NCBI RefSeq assembly: GCF_000745895.1
Contig: NZ_JQKE01000023.1
Coordinates: 1-40,806 of the forward strand
Direction: 5' to 3'
From: Stenoxybacter acetivorans DSM 19021
GTDB lineage: Bacteria > Pseudomonadota > Gammaproteobacteria > Burkholderiales > Neisseriaceae
DNA length: 40,806 nt
Part shown: positions 6,666-13,999 of the stretch, piece by piece
Layout: the number at the start of each line of letters is the position of its first letter
Numbering within the stretch: position 1 is the first letter of the stretch
Translations under genes and position numbers: made by a program
The notes under the pieces: model-generated
What the model saw: the letters and a program-made list of their open reading frames with translations, nothing else
Database searches by the model: none
What the model was told of the DNA's origin: nothing

Positions 6666-7993
6666 CCGACACACCCATGCCCGTGCATACCACAGAGGCA
6701 GCCTTAACCCTCTATCCCTACCAGAAACGCTGGCTGGCGGATGACAGCCGTTTTAAGGTAGGCATGTTTGCGCGGCAAACGGGTAAAACCTTTACGACCA
6801 CGCTGGAAATCGTACTTGATTGTTTAGATGCCGAAGCCGAAGGCAAGCGCGCCCGCTGGGTGATTTTGTCGCGCGGCGAACGGCAGGCGAAAGAAGCGAT
6901 GAATGAGGGCGTGAAGCGGCATTTACAGGCAGCCGGTATCGCTTGCGAAGTATTAACCGTACCGTTTGATGCCACGGTAAATGCGCTGGAAGTGGTGTTT
7001 CCGAACGGCAGCAAGATTACCGCTTTGCCTGCCAATCCCGACACCGCGCGCGGTTTCTCTGCCAATGTATTTTTAGATGAATTTGCCTTTCACCAAGACA
7101 GCCGCGCTATTTGGAAAGCCTTATTTCCGGTGATTTCGGCAGGCTGGAAACTGCGGGTGGTCTCTACACCCAACGGCAAGGGCAATAAGTTTTATGAGTT
7201 GATGACTGACTTGGCGAACACCGAATGGAGCCGCCATGTGGTGGATATTTACCAAGCCGTTGCCGACGGTTTGCCGCGTGAAATTGACGAATTAAAAGCC
7301 GGTTTAAACGACCCCGATGCTTGGGCACAGGAATTTGAATTGCAATGGCTGGACGAGGCTTCGGCTTGGTTAAGCCACGATTTGATACACGGCGCAGAAC
7401 ACCCGCAGGCAGGGCTGCCCGAACACTACAGCGGCGGGGTGTGTTTTGTCGGCGTGGATATTGCCGTGCGCAACGATTTGTTTGTGGTGTGGGTATTGGA
7501 GCAAGTGGGCGATGTGTTGTGGACGCGGGAATTGATTGTGCGGCGGCGGATTTCGTTTGCCGAACAAGCGGATTTACTGGCTGATGTGTTTGCTCGTTAT
7601 CGCGTGATTCGCTGCTGTATTGACCAAACCGGTTTGGGTGAAAAGCCCGTTGAAGACGCAAAGACGGCACACGGTGAAAGCCGCGTTGAGGGCGTGTTGT
7701 TTACCGCCGCGAATAAATTGGCATTGGCAACCGTGGGCAAAGAAGCCTTTGAAGACCAAAAGATCCGCATTCCGATTGATCAGGATTTGCGCACCGATTT
7801 GCATAAATTGCAGAAAGTAACCAGCCCGACGGGTGCGCCGCGCTTTGTTGCCGAAGCGGACGCCAACGGTCATGCAGACCGCACTTGGGCGGCATTTTTG
7901 GCATTGAATGCCGCACAGCAAGATGTGGGCAGTCCCAGAGTATCCAGCCGTGCGTGCAAGCGGGTAAGCCGTTTGACGCGGGGTTATTGGTAA
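6662..7993 (+). CDS. Mu gp28-like terminase large subunit
   Basis: A 443-residue packaging motor protein. The N-terminal ATPase has a Walker A variant ARQTGKT (37-43) and Walker B VFLDE (136-140, Asp139 and Glu140). The C-terminal RNase H-like nuclease begins with GVDIAVRNDLFVVWVLE (around 263) and continues through CIDQTGLGEKP to a late acidic residue in ADANGHADRTW. It would cut phage DNA and drive it into proheads. All key motifs are present and no frameshift is seen, so the gene looks intact despite loss of most structural genes. It is coupled to the small subunit gene. Confidence 0.9.
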   Translation: MTDTPMPVHTTEAALTLYPYQKRWLADDSRFKVGMFARQTGKTFTTTLEIVLDCLDAEAEGKRARWVILSRGERQAKEAMNEGVKRHLQAAGIACEVLTVPFDATVNALEVVFPNGSKITALPANPDTARGFSANVFLDEFAFHQDSRAIWKALFPVISAGWKLRVVSTPNGKGNKFYELMTDLANTEWSRHVVDIYQAVADGLPREIDELKAGLNDPDAWAQEFELQWLDEASAWLSHDLIHGAEHPQAGLPEHYSGGVCFVGVDIAVRNDLFVVWVLEQVGDVLWTRELIVRRRISFAEQADLLADVFARYRVIRCCIDQTGLGEKPVEDAKTAHGESRVEGVLFTAANKLALATVGKEAFEDQKIRIPIDQDLRTDLHKLQKVTSPTGAPRFVAEADANGHADRTWAAFLALNAAQQDVGSPRVSSRACKRVSRLTRGYW

Positions 7994-8038
7994 GCTGTCG
8001 CACCCGCAAACAATCAAATACATTGAGAACACAACACC

Positions 8039-9538
8039 ATGAGCAGCCGTAAACCACATATCAAACTGTCCACCACTCAAGGTAAGACCACGGTTAAACC
8101 GCAAAACCTGTCTGCTCACATTGCCGTTGCACGTCAATTTATGGGCGCAGGCGGCATGGGTATGCTGCTGCCGAATCCCGATCCGATACTGAAGAAACTG
8201 GGCAAGGACATTGCCGTGTACCGCGATTTGTTGAGCGATCCGATTGTTGCCGGACATGTGCGCCGCCGCAAAGCCGCCGTTACTTCTTTGGAGTGGCGGC
8301 TGGAAGCAGACGGTGTGCCTGCGCACTTTCAGGCAGCCTTAAATGATTATTTTGCCGATTTGGATTTGTACCCGCTGATTAACCAAATCTTGGACGCGGT
8401 GTTGTTTGGTTATCAGCCTTTGGAATTGGTTTGGCAGACTGACAGCAATCTGTGGCTGCCTGAAATCGTGGCGAAGCCGCCGGAATGGTTTCGCTTTAAT
8501 GAAACCGCCGAATTGGTGTTTGTCGGTGAAATGGGTGGCGGCAATTCTGAGTCGGTGCCGCCGTTTAAATTTCTCTGTCCCGCTCACAATGCGAGTTATA
8601 TAAATCCTTATGGTATGGGTGATTTGGCGAGTATTTATTGGCCAGCCGTATTCAAACGGGCGGGTTTGCAGTTTTGGAGTGAGTTTGCCGAAAAATTCGG
8701 TGCACCGTGGGTGTTTGGCAAAGAGCCGCGCAGCAATACCCTTGCCGATACCGAAAAATTACTGGACTCTTTGGAAAAATTGGTTGGTAACGGTGTGGCA
8801 ACCATTCCCAATGATTCCAGTGTGGACATCAAGGAAGCAGCGGGCAAGACCGGTAGCGCGGAGGTGTATGACCGTTTTATCCGTTATTGCCGCAGTGAAA
8901 TCGCCATTGCCCTGCTCGGGCAAGACCAAACCACCGAAAAAGACACCAATCACGCTTCGGCAACGGCGGGTTTGGAAGTAACCCAAGACATACGCGACAA
9001 CGATTGCCGTGTGGTTGAAAGCTGTTTGAATACTTTATTGGCATGGATAACGCAGCTGAATTTGGGTGAAGCAGCCACACCGCCGCGCTTTGTGTTGTAT
9101 GAAGAAGAAGCCGGTGATGAAGCCTTGGCGCGGCGCGACCAAATCTTAACGGGTTGCGGTGTGTCGTTCAGTGTGGATTATTTTAAACGGGCGTATCACT
9201 TGAGTGATGCAGATATTGCCGTGCCTGCCGTTGACAAACCTGCTGAATTTACCGAAGCCGCTGCCAATCAACCGCAAGATTTAAGCGACCGTTTGGCGGT
9301 GTTGATGCCGCCTGCCGATGAGTTAAACGGTTACACCGATAAGCTGTGGCAAACCCTTTCAGGCTCCCTGAAAACCTTTGCCGAACTGGGTGAACACAGT
9401 GAAGAACAACTGCTGGAACACCTTGCCGCCGCATGCCCGCAAATGAATTTGGACGAATTGCAAGAGAGTCTTAACAATATGCTGTTCACTGCTTCCGTGT
9501 TGGGCAGGTTGGAATGTGAGCAGGAAAACGGCTTATGA
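8039..9538 (+). CDS. Mu gp29-like portal protein (DUF935)
   Basis: A 499-residue protein matching the DUF935 portal family of Mu-like phages. Segments supporting this include DPILKKLGKDIAVYRDLLSD, VRRRKAAVTSLEWRLEAD, LFGYQPLELVW and the SEIAIALLGQDQTTEKDTN stretch before a helical C-terminus. The portal forms the dodecameric ring at the head vertex through which DNA passes. It follows the terminase after 45 bases and overlaps the MuF gene by four bases (ATGA at 9535). The start lacks a strong ribosome site but agrees with the family N-terminus. Confidence 0.85.
   Translation: MSSRKPHIKLSTTQGKTTVKPQNLSAHIAVARQFMGAGGMGMLLPNPDPILKKLGKDIAVYRDLLSDPIVAGHVRRRKAAVTSLEWRLEADGVPAHFQAALNDYFADLDLYPLINQILDAVLFGYQPLELVWQTDSNLWLPEIVAKPPEWFRFNETAELVFVGEMGGGNSESVPPFKFLCPAHNASYINPYGMGDLASIYWPAVFKRAGLQFWSEFAEKFGAPWVFGKEPRSNTLADTEKLLDSLEKLVGNGVATIPNDSSVDIKEAAGKTGSAEVYDRFIRYCRSEIAIALLGQDQTTEKDTNHASATAGLEVTQDIRDNDCRVVESCLNTLLAWITQLNLGEAATPPRFVLYEEEAGDEALARRDQILTGCGVSFSVDYFKRAYHLSDADIAVPAVDKPAEFTEAAANQPQDLSDRLAVLMPPADELNGYTDKLWQTLSGSLKTFAELGEHSEEQLLEHLAAACPQMNLDELQESLNNMLFTASVLGRLECEQENGL
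8328..8339 (-). repeat. DNA uptake sequence inside prophage gene
   Basis: Exact AGGCTGCCTGAA on the minus strand, within the portal gene. Confidence 0.8.
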
Positions 9539-10254
9539 GTACTACCGACACCCTCAACCTGCAAGCCCTGTTCGGACTCGCCCCTGAAGCCGCCATTGCC
9601 CATTTAAAATCCAAAGGCATACACATCGGCTGGAACTGGCAAGACACGCTGGACGAAGCCCATGCCCGAAGTTTCACCATTGCCAAAATGACGCAAATGG
9701 ATATGCTGGCAAGTACCCGCAAAGCCGTCATCAACGCCATGACAAGCGGTGGCGGTTATCGTGAATTTGAAGAGAAAGCCGGTGAATATCTTAAAAAACA
9801 AGGTTGGTGGGGCAAGCAGGAAATCAACGGTGAAATGGTGCAACTGGGCAGCCCGCGCCGCTTAAGCATCATCTACCATACCAATCGCCGAAGTGCGATT
9901 ATGGCGGCGAAGTATCAGCGGTTGTCTGAAGCCGCCGATACCCACCCGTATTGGCAATACAGCGCGGTATTGGACGGCAACACCCGCCCCACGCACCAAG
10001 CCATGCACGGTGCAGTCTATGTCCATGATGATCCGTTCTGGCAACATGCGTTTCCGCCAAATGGTTACGGTTGCCGCTGTACCGTGAAAGCATTAACCGA
10101 AGAGCGTGCAAAAGAGAGCGGCAAAATCGTTCAAAGTGATTTACAGCCGTTCGATCAGTACATCGGCACGGATAAATCCACGGGTGAAATTTATCAGGCA
10201 ACCCGCTACGGTACCGCCGATTCCGCCGCCCAAAGGCGTTGCACCCTACGGTAA
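9535..10254 (+). CDS. Mu F-like head morphogenesis protein, N-terminal part before a frameshift
   Basis: 239 residues of a MuF minor head protein, coupled to the portal gene. The family signature is clear: LDGNTRPTHQAMHGAVYVHD and PPNGYGCRC (about 149-186). The frame stops at 10252-10254 after a nonsense tail (ADSAAQRRCTLR). The expected continuation, PPKGVAPYG then FAPDAGFNGSP, is found in the +1-shifted frame. The break therefore lies around 10210-10235, near a CCGCCGCCCAAA run. It is either a real mutation, a sequencing error in a GC-rich run, or a frameshift used in translation; I cannot tell which. MuF proteins sit on the portal inside the head. Confidence 0.8.
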   Translation: MSTTDTLNLQALFGLAPEAAIAHLKSKGIHIGWNWQDTLDEAHARSFTIAKMTQMDMLASTRKAVINAMTSGGGYREFEEKAGEYLKKQGWWGKQEINGEMVQLGSPRRLSIIYHTNRRSAIMAAKYQRLSEAADTHPYWQYSAVLDGNTRPTHQAMHGAVYVHDDPFWQHAFPPNGYGCRCTVKALTEERAKESGKIVQSDLQPFDQYIGTDKSTGEIYQATRYGTADSAAQRRCTLR

Positions 10255-10858
10255 GCTAAAAAATGCCGCATTTGCACCCGATGCGGGCTTTAACGGTAGC
10301 CCGATGGCAAGTCATTTATTCGACCAAATGTGGCTGAAAAAAGCACAGGCGGCTTTGGGCAATGAACGCGGTTTGGCGATGGTGGCAGCAGATATGCGGC
10401 ATGAGGCAAGGATAAAAGGGTTTTTGGCGTGGGTGCGGGTGATACACAGTATCGGCAAAGCCCAAGGCAAAACTTATGGTATCGGCGTGTTGTCTGCCCG
10501 TGTCATTCAGCAGTTTCAGACAGCCTTACCGGCGGAACAAATCGGTAGCCCTGTGGTGTCGTTTCGCGGACATTTGATTGCCGGACAAAAAGCCACGCGC
10601 CACGAAGCGGCGGGCAATGCCATTACCGACGTCAAGGATTATCGTAAGATAATCGAAGAATTTGGTAAGCCGGATTATGAGTTGTGGGACGTGCGCAATC
10701 GGCATTTATTACATGTTTACGACATGGGTAATGAACAAGCGATGAAATTGAGTATTGAGATGAATAAGGACGGAGCAGAAGTGGTGTCGGCTTTTTATGT
10801 GCCTATGATTTCTGTTGAATCTGCAATCAAAAATGTTGATTATGTTCCGATAGAATAA
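10106..10858 (+). CDS. MuF C-terminal part with PBECR-like toxin domain (frameshifted)
   Basis: This frame resumes the MuF protein: real homology starts near 10220 (IPPPKGVAPYGKLKNAAFAPDAGF). The first ~35 codons after ATG 10106 overlap the upstream frame and are probably not used alone. After the MuF end come a linker and a C-terminal domain of about 100 residues: VSFRGHLIAGQKATRHEAAG, ITDVKDYRKIIEEFGKPDYE, LWDVRNRHLLHVYD, VVSAFYVPM. This resembles the nuclease-fold domains (PBECR/Barnase-EndoU-ColicinE5-RelE class) fused to many MuF proteins as phage-borne toxins. The family call is from memory and is not proven. No obvious immunity gene follows. Confidence 0.65.
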   Translation: MQKRAAKSFKVIYSRSISTSARINPRVKFIRQPATVPPIPPPKGVAPYGKLKNAAFAPDAGFNGSPMASHLFDQMWLKKAQAALGNERGLAMVAADMRHEARIKGFLAWVRVIHSIGKAQGKTYGIGVLSARVIQQFQTALPAEQIGSPVVSFRGHLIAGQKATRHEAAGNAITDVKDYRKIIEEFGKPDYELWDVRNRHLLHVYDMGNEQAMKLSIEMNKDGAEVVSAFYVPMISVESAIKNVDYVPIE

Positions 10859-11070
10859 ATGAAAAACCTCTTGCACTTCGACTTTTACACGACAATCAGA
10901 GCATTAGACGCTGGTTAGCTGACCCTTAATTGCGCATTCTCAGTAACAAGAGGCTATTCTGTTGAACGCCTGAATCGAACAGGGTAAAGCGGAACCACCG
11001 CCCCGACACCACGCCGGACCCAACAACAGAATTTGGGTTAATCATAATCCCAGACCGAAAGAAAATCAAC
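10859..11070 (+). other. Intergenic stretch with inverted repeats between MuF and gene G
   Basis: No convincing gene is seen here. A 19-codon frame starts right at the MuF stop (10859-10918). Two inverted repeats are present: CCTCTTG (10867-10873) with CAAGAGG (10948-10954), and ATTCTGTTG (10956-10964) with CAACAGAAT (11024-11032). They could fold the leader of gene G or be scars of a deletion. This is also where an immunity gene for a MuF toxin might have been. Confidence 0.35.
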
Positions 11071-11643
11071 ATGATAGAAATCAATCTGGACAGCCACGAA
11101 CTGGACAAAGGCTTAAAGCAGCTGATGGACAACGTCAAAAATACCGGTCCGTTAATGCGCAGCCTTGCCGTCGAACTGGAAACCATGACCAAAGAAAACT
11201 TTGAGAATGAGGCGTGGGGCAGCGATAAATGGACACCGCGCAAAAGCGAACCCGAATCCGAATCCGAAAACCCGAAGAAGAAAAAAGGTAAAGGCAAGCG
11301 TAAAACAAAAGCCAACGGCAACAAAGGCAAAATTCTGTTCCGAAGCGGCGAGATGGCCGACAGCGTAGACACTCGCTATGACAGCGACAGTGCCCAAATC
11401 GGCAGTAATCTGGCGTATGCGGCCATTCATCACTTAGGCGGCAAAACCGCCGCCCACACCATTCGTGCCAAAAACAAAAAAGCCTTATCATTTAACGGTA
11501 TCTTCCGAAAAAGCGTAAACCACCCCGGCAGCCAAATCCCCGCCCGCCCGTACTTGCCCATCAACGCCGGCGGAAAACTCCAATCAAACGCCAAATCCCG
11601 CCTCTTAGATACTGCACTAACCGCCCTCAAAAAAAGTTTATAA
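11071..11643 (+). CDS. Mu gpG-like virion morphogenesis protein
   Basis: A 190-residue protein of the phage virion morphogenesis family (Mu gpG/tail completion S-type). The evidence is MIEINLDSHELDKGLKQLMDNV at the start, WGSDKWTPRK, the loop-forming lysine/serine insert, KILFRSGEMADSV, IGSNLAYAAIHHLGG and IPARPYLPINA. In related phages it acts in head-tail joining or tail completion. It is the last recognisable prophage gene: no protease/scaffold, major capsid or tail gene follows, so the prophage ends abruptly at about 11645. Confidence 0.85.
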   Translation: MIEINLDSHELDKGLKQLMDNVKNTGPLMRSLAVELETMTKENFENEAWGSDKWTPRKSEPESESENPKKKKGKGKRKTKANGNKGKILFRSGEMADSVDTRYDSDSAQIGSNLAYAAIHHLGGKTAAHTIRAKNKKALSFNGIFRKSVNHPGSQIPARPYLPINAGGKLQSNAKSRLLDTALTALKKSL

Positions 11644-12014
11644 TCCACAAAAAAAGCACGAACCACTGAAAGTTCATGCCTCAAAACTCATTTCACCCTA
11701 TGAAATCTTATTTCATTTTACCGTCCCACCGAATCCCACCCCGTCCCGCCAAATCCCATTTATCGTGATTACAGGTAGGGATTTATCTTAATTGGGTTCA
11801 ACAAAGGCCCAACACCATTTTGTAAATCAATCACGAGTAAAGCTTTTGACATCATACTCTCCTTTGAAAATAATGAAATTTTCAGTACTTATTTTTGATG
11901 AATTTAGAGGAAATATCTTTTGCCTTAGTCGAAACTACTTCAGCAGCATCTTTTTTGTTAATGACTAAATTTTTTCAGAATATCCAGTTTCTGAAAAAGG
12001 CGGGGCTGTACAAA
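11644..12014. other. Intergenic region with two tandem 18-bp repeats
   Basis: This ~370-base stretch holds no credible gene. Two direct repeats of CCGTCCCRCCRAATCCCA (11721-11738 and 11741-11758) match at 16 of 18 bases with a 20-bp period. A short inverted repeat TTGGG/CCCAA lies at 11792-11812. It is the junction between the prophage remnant and the tmRNA terminator, and may hold the scar of the prophage deletion. Confidence 0.4.
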
Positions 12015-12059
12015 CAAAAAAACCACCTATCTCTAAACCGGAGTTTATCAGATAGATGG
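12015..12059 (-). terminator. Terminator of tmRNA gene
   Basis: On the minus strand, CCATCTATCT (12059-12050) pairs with AGATAGGTGG (12032-12023). The inner stem TAAAC/GTTTA extends it, and a run of seven T (12022-12016) follows. It lies ten bases beyond the tmRNA 3' end. Confidence 0.85.
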
Positions 12060-12068
12060 CAGGTGTTA

Positions 12069-12431
12069 TGGTGGAGGCGGGGGGAATTGAACCCCCGTCC
12101 GAAAGTCCTCTACAAAGCGTTCTACATACTTAGTCTTATCAACTTAAAAGTCTTGTTTCCAAGCCGCCGACAGACAGGCTACCTGAAAACCAGTTGCCTT
12201 GAATCTTATTTACCGTTAAGCAACCCAGCGGCAAACCAGCTGATGTGAAATGTCGTTGCGGCGGGTTGCCCCGCACGGTCCATCAGCGAACCGTTGCAAC
12301 GTTTAGCCTCAAGCGGCTAAAGCGTAAGAATCGTCGTTTGCGACTATTTAGATTCAGTGTTTTACGGGTGTCTGAGAACCCGGTATGCCCGCATCTGCTT
12401 CGCAACCCCCGTCGAAACCAAGATCGCCCCC
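12069..12431 (-). ncRNA. ssrA: Transfer-messenger RNA (tmRNA)
   Basis: The tmRNA rescues stalled ribosomes by acting first as an alanyl-tRNA and then as a message for a degradation tag. The 5' end GGGGGCG pairs fully (one G-U) with CGCCUCC before the encoded ACCA tail, giving the 7-bp acceptor stem; GGTTCAATTCCCCCC forms the T-arm. The tag frame at 12341-12309 reads GCA AAC GAC GAT TCT TAC GCT TTA GCC GCT TGA, encoding ANDDSYALAA, close to the neisserial ANDETYALAA. A variant uptake sequence (AGGCTACCTGAA) lies within the gene at 12176-12187. Length 363 bases is normal. Confidence 0.97.
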
Positions 12432-12447
12432 AGATAGGAGAAAGTGA

Positions 12448-12453
12448 TTATAC
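12448..12453 (-). promoter_or_regulatory. Putative -10 box of tmRNA promoter
   Basis: Perfect TATAAT on the minus strand, 16 bases upstream of the mature 5' end. No good -35 hexamer is visible at 17 bases. Confidence 0.5.
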
Positions 12454-12688
12454 GGAGTACTCTGTGAAAAAGAAAGGTATTTATAAAAAGCGGAATCTTG
12501 CTGATAATGAAATCAAATAAGGCGGTTTGTTTGGTTCTGTTTTATTGGTATGTGTGGTTTTTATTGTGGATTGTGTTTTTGCGAACAGCGGGGTAATCCA
12601 TTGTTTACGGCTGAAAGTTTTTGTGAATGGATTGCTGTATTGGTTTAAGTAGCGGATTTTTTATTAAGCGTGCTGTTATTGGGTTGTA

Positions 12689-13588
12689 TCAATGTTTCGG
12701 GGGCATGGTTTGTTCTCGCATATCAGCAGGCGGATTGCCTTTAAAACGGTTGTAGCCAAATAAATATTGTTCGGGGAAGCGGGCAATCCAATGTTCTGCA
12801 TTGTTGTTAATTAGTTGAGTATCTTGCTTTTTATCACCTGTTAGGCTGCCTGAAAGCGGGGCAATGTGTAAGGCAAATCCTTGCCCGTGCGGCAGGCGTT
12901 CTCCGCAGAAAAAGAGGGTGGAAACGTTGGGCAGATTGGCGAGCTTTGCTGCTAAGGTCATGGTATAAGCGGGCTGATTAAGAAAATGTACCCAAACGCC
13001 GTCGCCTTCTTTTGGAAATTGATCGGGCAAGATAATGGTTGCCTCACCTTGCTTTAATGCTCTGACAATTTGCTTGACGCCTTGCAAGGTTGCCGGCGCA
13101 GTGCGCCCGTTATCGCGTACACGTCCGGCATTCATCACGTTTTCCAGCCAGCGCAGCTTGGGTGGTCGGTACATGGCAGTGAGCGGGAAAGGCAGTTGTT
13201 CACTCAGAAAGCGTCCTGCTAAATCATAGCTGCCCAGATGCGGTGTAATCAATAAAATGCCTTGCTTATTGTTTAAGGCTGCCTGAAGATGTTCTAAGCC
13301 GTGGGTTTGTTTGAATAGGGATACGATGTATTCGGTGGAGCGTGTCCATGCAATGGGTAATTCCAAGCCGCTTTTCATGGATTCACGGCAAACGGCTTTT
13401 ATTAAATTTTGTTCAGCTTGGTTGCTTTGGGCAAGTTTGCTAGAATGCACGTTTTTCGTGATGCGGGCGCGTGTTTTTTTGCCAAGATAAAATCCTGCCA
13501 AGCCAAACAGGCTACCTAAATTGTGCAGGAATGGTAAAGGCAGGCTGGCGGCGAGTGCAAACAAAAGGTAAATTGGTTTCTGTATCAT
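12689..13588 (-). CDS. LpxL/HtrB-type lipid A acyltransferase
   Basis: A 299-residue member of the lysophospholipid/lipid A late acyltransferase family. It would add a secondary acyl chain to lipid A at the inner membrane's cytoplasmic face. An N-terminal hydrophobic segment (~6-35) anchors it. The catalytic H-x4-D motif is HLGSYD (His117, Asp122); AMYRPPKLRWLE and ILPDQFPKEGDGVWVHFL are the other conserved blocks. Which acyl chain (LpxL1- or LpxL2-like) cannot be decided here. It lies divergent to metK, separated by about 410 bases. Two uptake sequences lie within the gene (12843, 13276). Confidence 0.88.
   Translation of the reverse strand: MIQKPIYLLFALAASLPLPFLHNLGSLFGLAGFYLGKKTRARITKNVHSSKLAQSNQAEQNLIKAVCRESMKSGLELPIAWTRSTEYIVSLFKQTHGLEHLQAALNNKQGILLITPHLGSYDLAGRFLSEQLPFPLTAMYRPPKLRWLENVMNAGRVRDNGRTAPATLQGVKQIVRALKQGEATIILPDQFPKEGDGVWVHFLNQPAYTMTLAAKLANLPNVSTLFFCGERLPHGQGFALHIAPLSGSLTGDKKQDTQLINNNAEHWIARFPEQYLFGYNRFKGNPPADMREQTMPPKH
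12843..12854 (+). repeat. DNA uptake sequence
   Basis: Exact AGGCTGCCTGAA within the acyltransferase gene. Confidence 0.8.
13276..13287 (+). repeat. DNA uptake sequence
   Basis: Exact AGGCTGCCTGAA within the acyltransferase gene. Confidence 0.8.
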
Positions 13589-13999
13589 GAATGGTAAATT
13601 ATTTTAATAATTTGGGTTATTGTAACAAAAGTATTGCATTGGTGTGTTCGGTCTGAATATGGTGGTTTTTTTGTTATTGTGAGTGATGTGCTGTTTTTAT
13701 GGTTGAATGGATTGTCGACCAGCCGCTCTTTGCTTTACTAAATTTAACAATGTGGATTGCCTGTACGAATTATTGGCCTTTTGACTGCATGTTTTAAGCC
13801 AGTTAAAAATAATTGGCTTGTTTTGTTCGGTATTGTTGTATTTATGCAGCGGGTTGAATTGGCTGCCTGAAAAGTTTAGTTGATTTCATTTCCTGCAGTG
13901 CAGGTTTGTGGGATTTAGATGTTGCTGATGTTTGGCACAAAAATCAATATGTCATTATTTTTATAAAAATCAATTATTTCGGAAAGCATTAGTCACATT
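13589..13999. other. Long divergent intergenic region before metK
   Basis: About 410 T/G-rich bases between the divergent acyltransferase and metK genes. No gene is recognised. A near-perfect uptake sequence (TGGCTGCCTGAA, 13860-13871) is present. GGAAAG at 13981-13986 is the nearest ribosome-site-like element for metK. No S-adenosylmethionine riboswitch pattern is apparent by eye. Confidence 0.4.

Larger units (their letters stand above)
3328..11645 (+). mobile_element. Truncated Mu-like prophage (lysis-packaging-head segment)
   Basis: Gene order endolysin, holin-like, Rz/Rz1, gp25, gp26, gp27, gp28, gp29, F, G follows phage Mu. The early left end (repressor, Ner, transposase A and B, Mor) and everything after G (protease/scaffold, capsid, tail, invertase region) are missing. 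The flanks show neither Mu-type ends nor a five-base target duplication that I can recognise. It is therefore a deletion remnant rather than a mobile prophage, although its remaining genes are mostly open. Confidence 0.85.

Noticed and set aside
10859-10918. 19-codon frame right after the MuF stop, as a possible immunity gene
   Set aside because: Too short, with no ribosome site of its own and no family features; kept only as part of the intergenic note.
12069-12090. tmRNA 3' end as the attachment site of the neighbouring prophage
   Set aside because: Mu-like phages transpose rather than use tRNA-type sites, and I saw no duplicate of the tmRNA 3' end on the far side of the prophage.
11895-12520. 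Open frames on the plus strand across 11895-12520
   Set aside because: They run antisense over the tmRNA gene and its terminator; the translations show no family features.
13589-13999. S-adenosylmethionine riboswitch upstream of metK
   Set aside because: No recognisable riboswitch core or paired segments by eye; betaproteobacteria of this group are not known to me to use one here.
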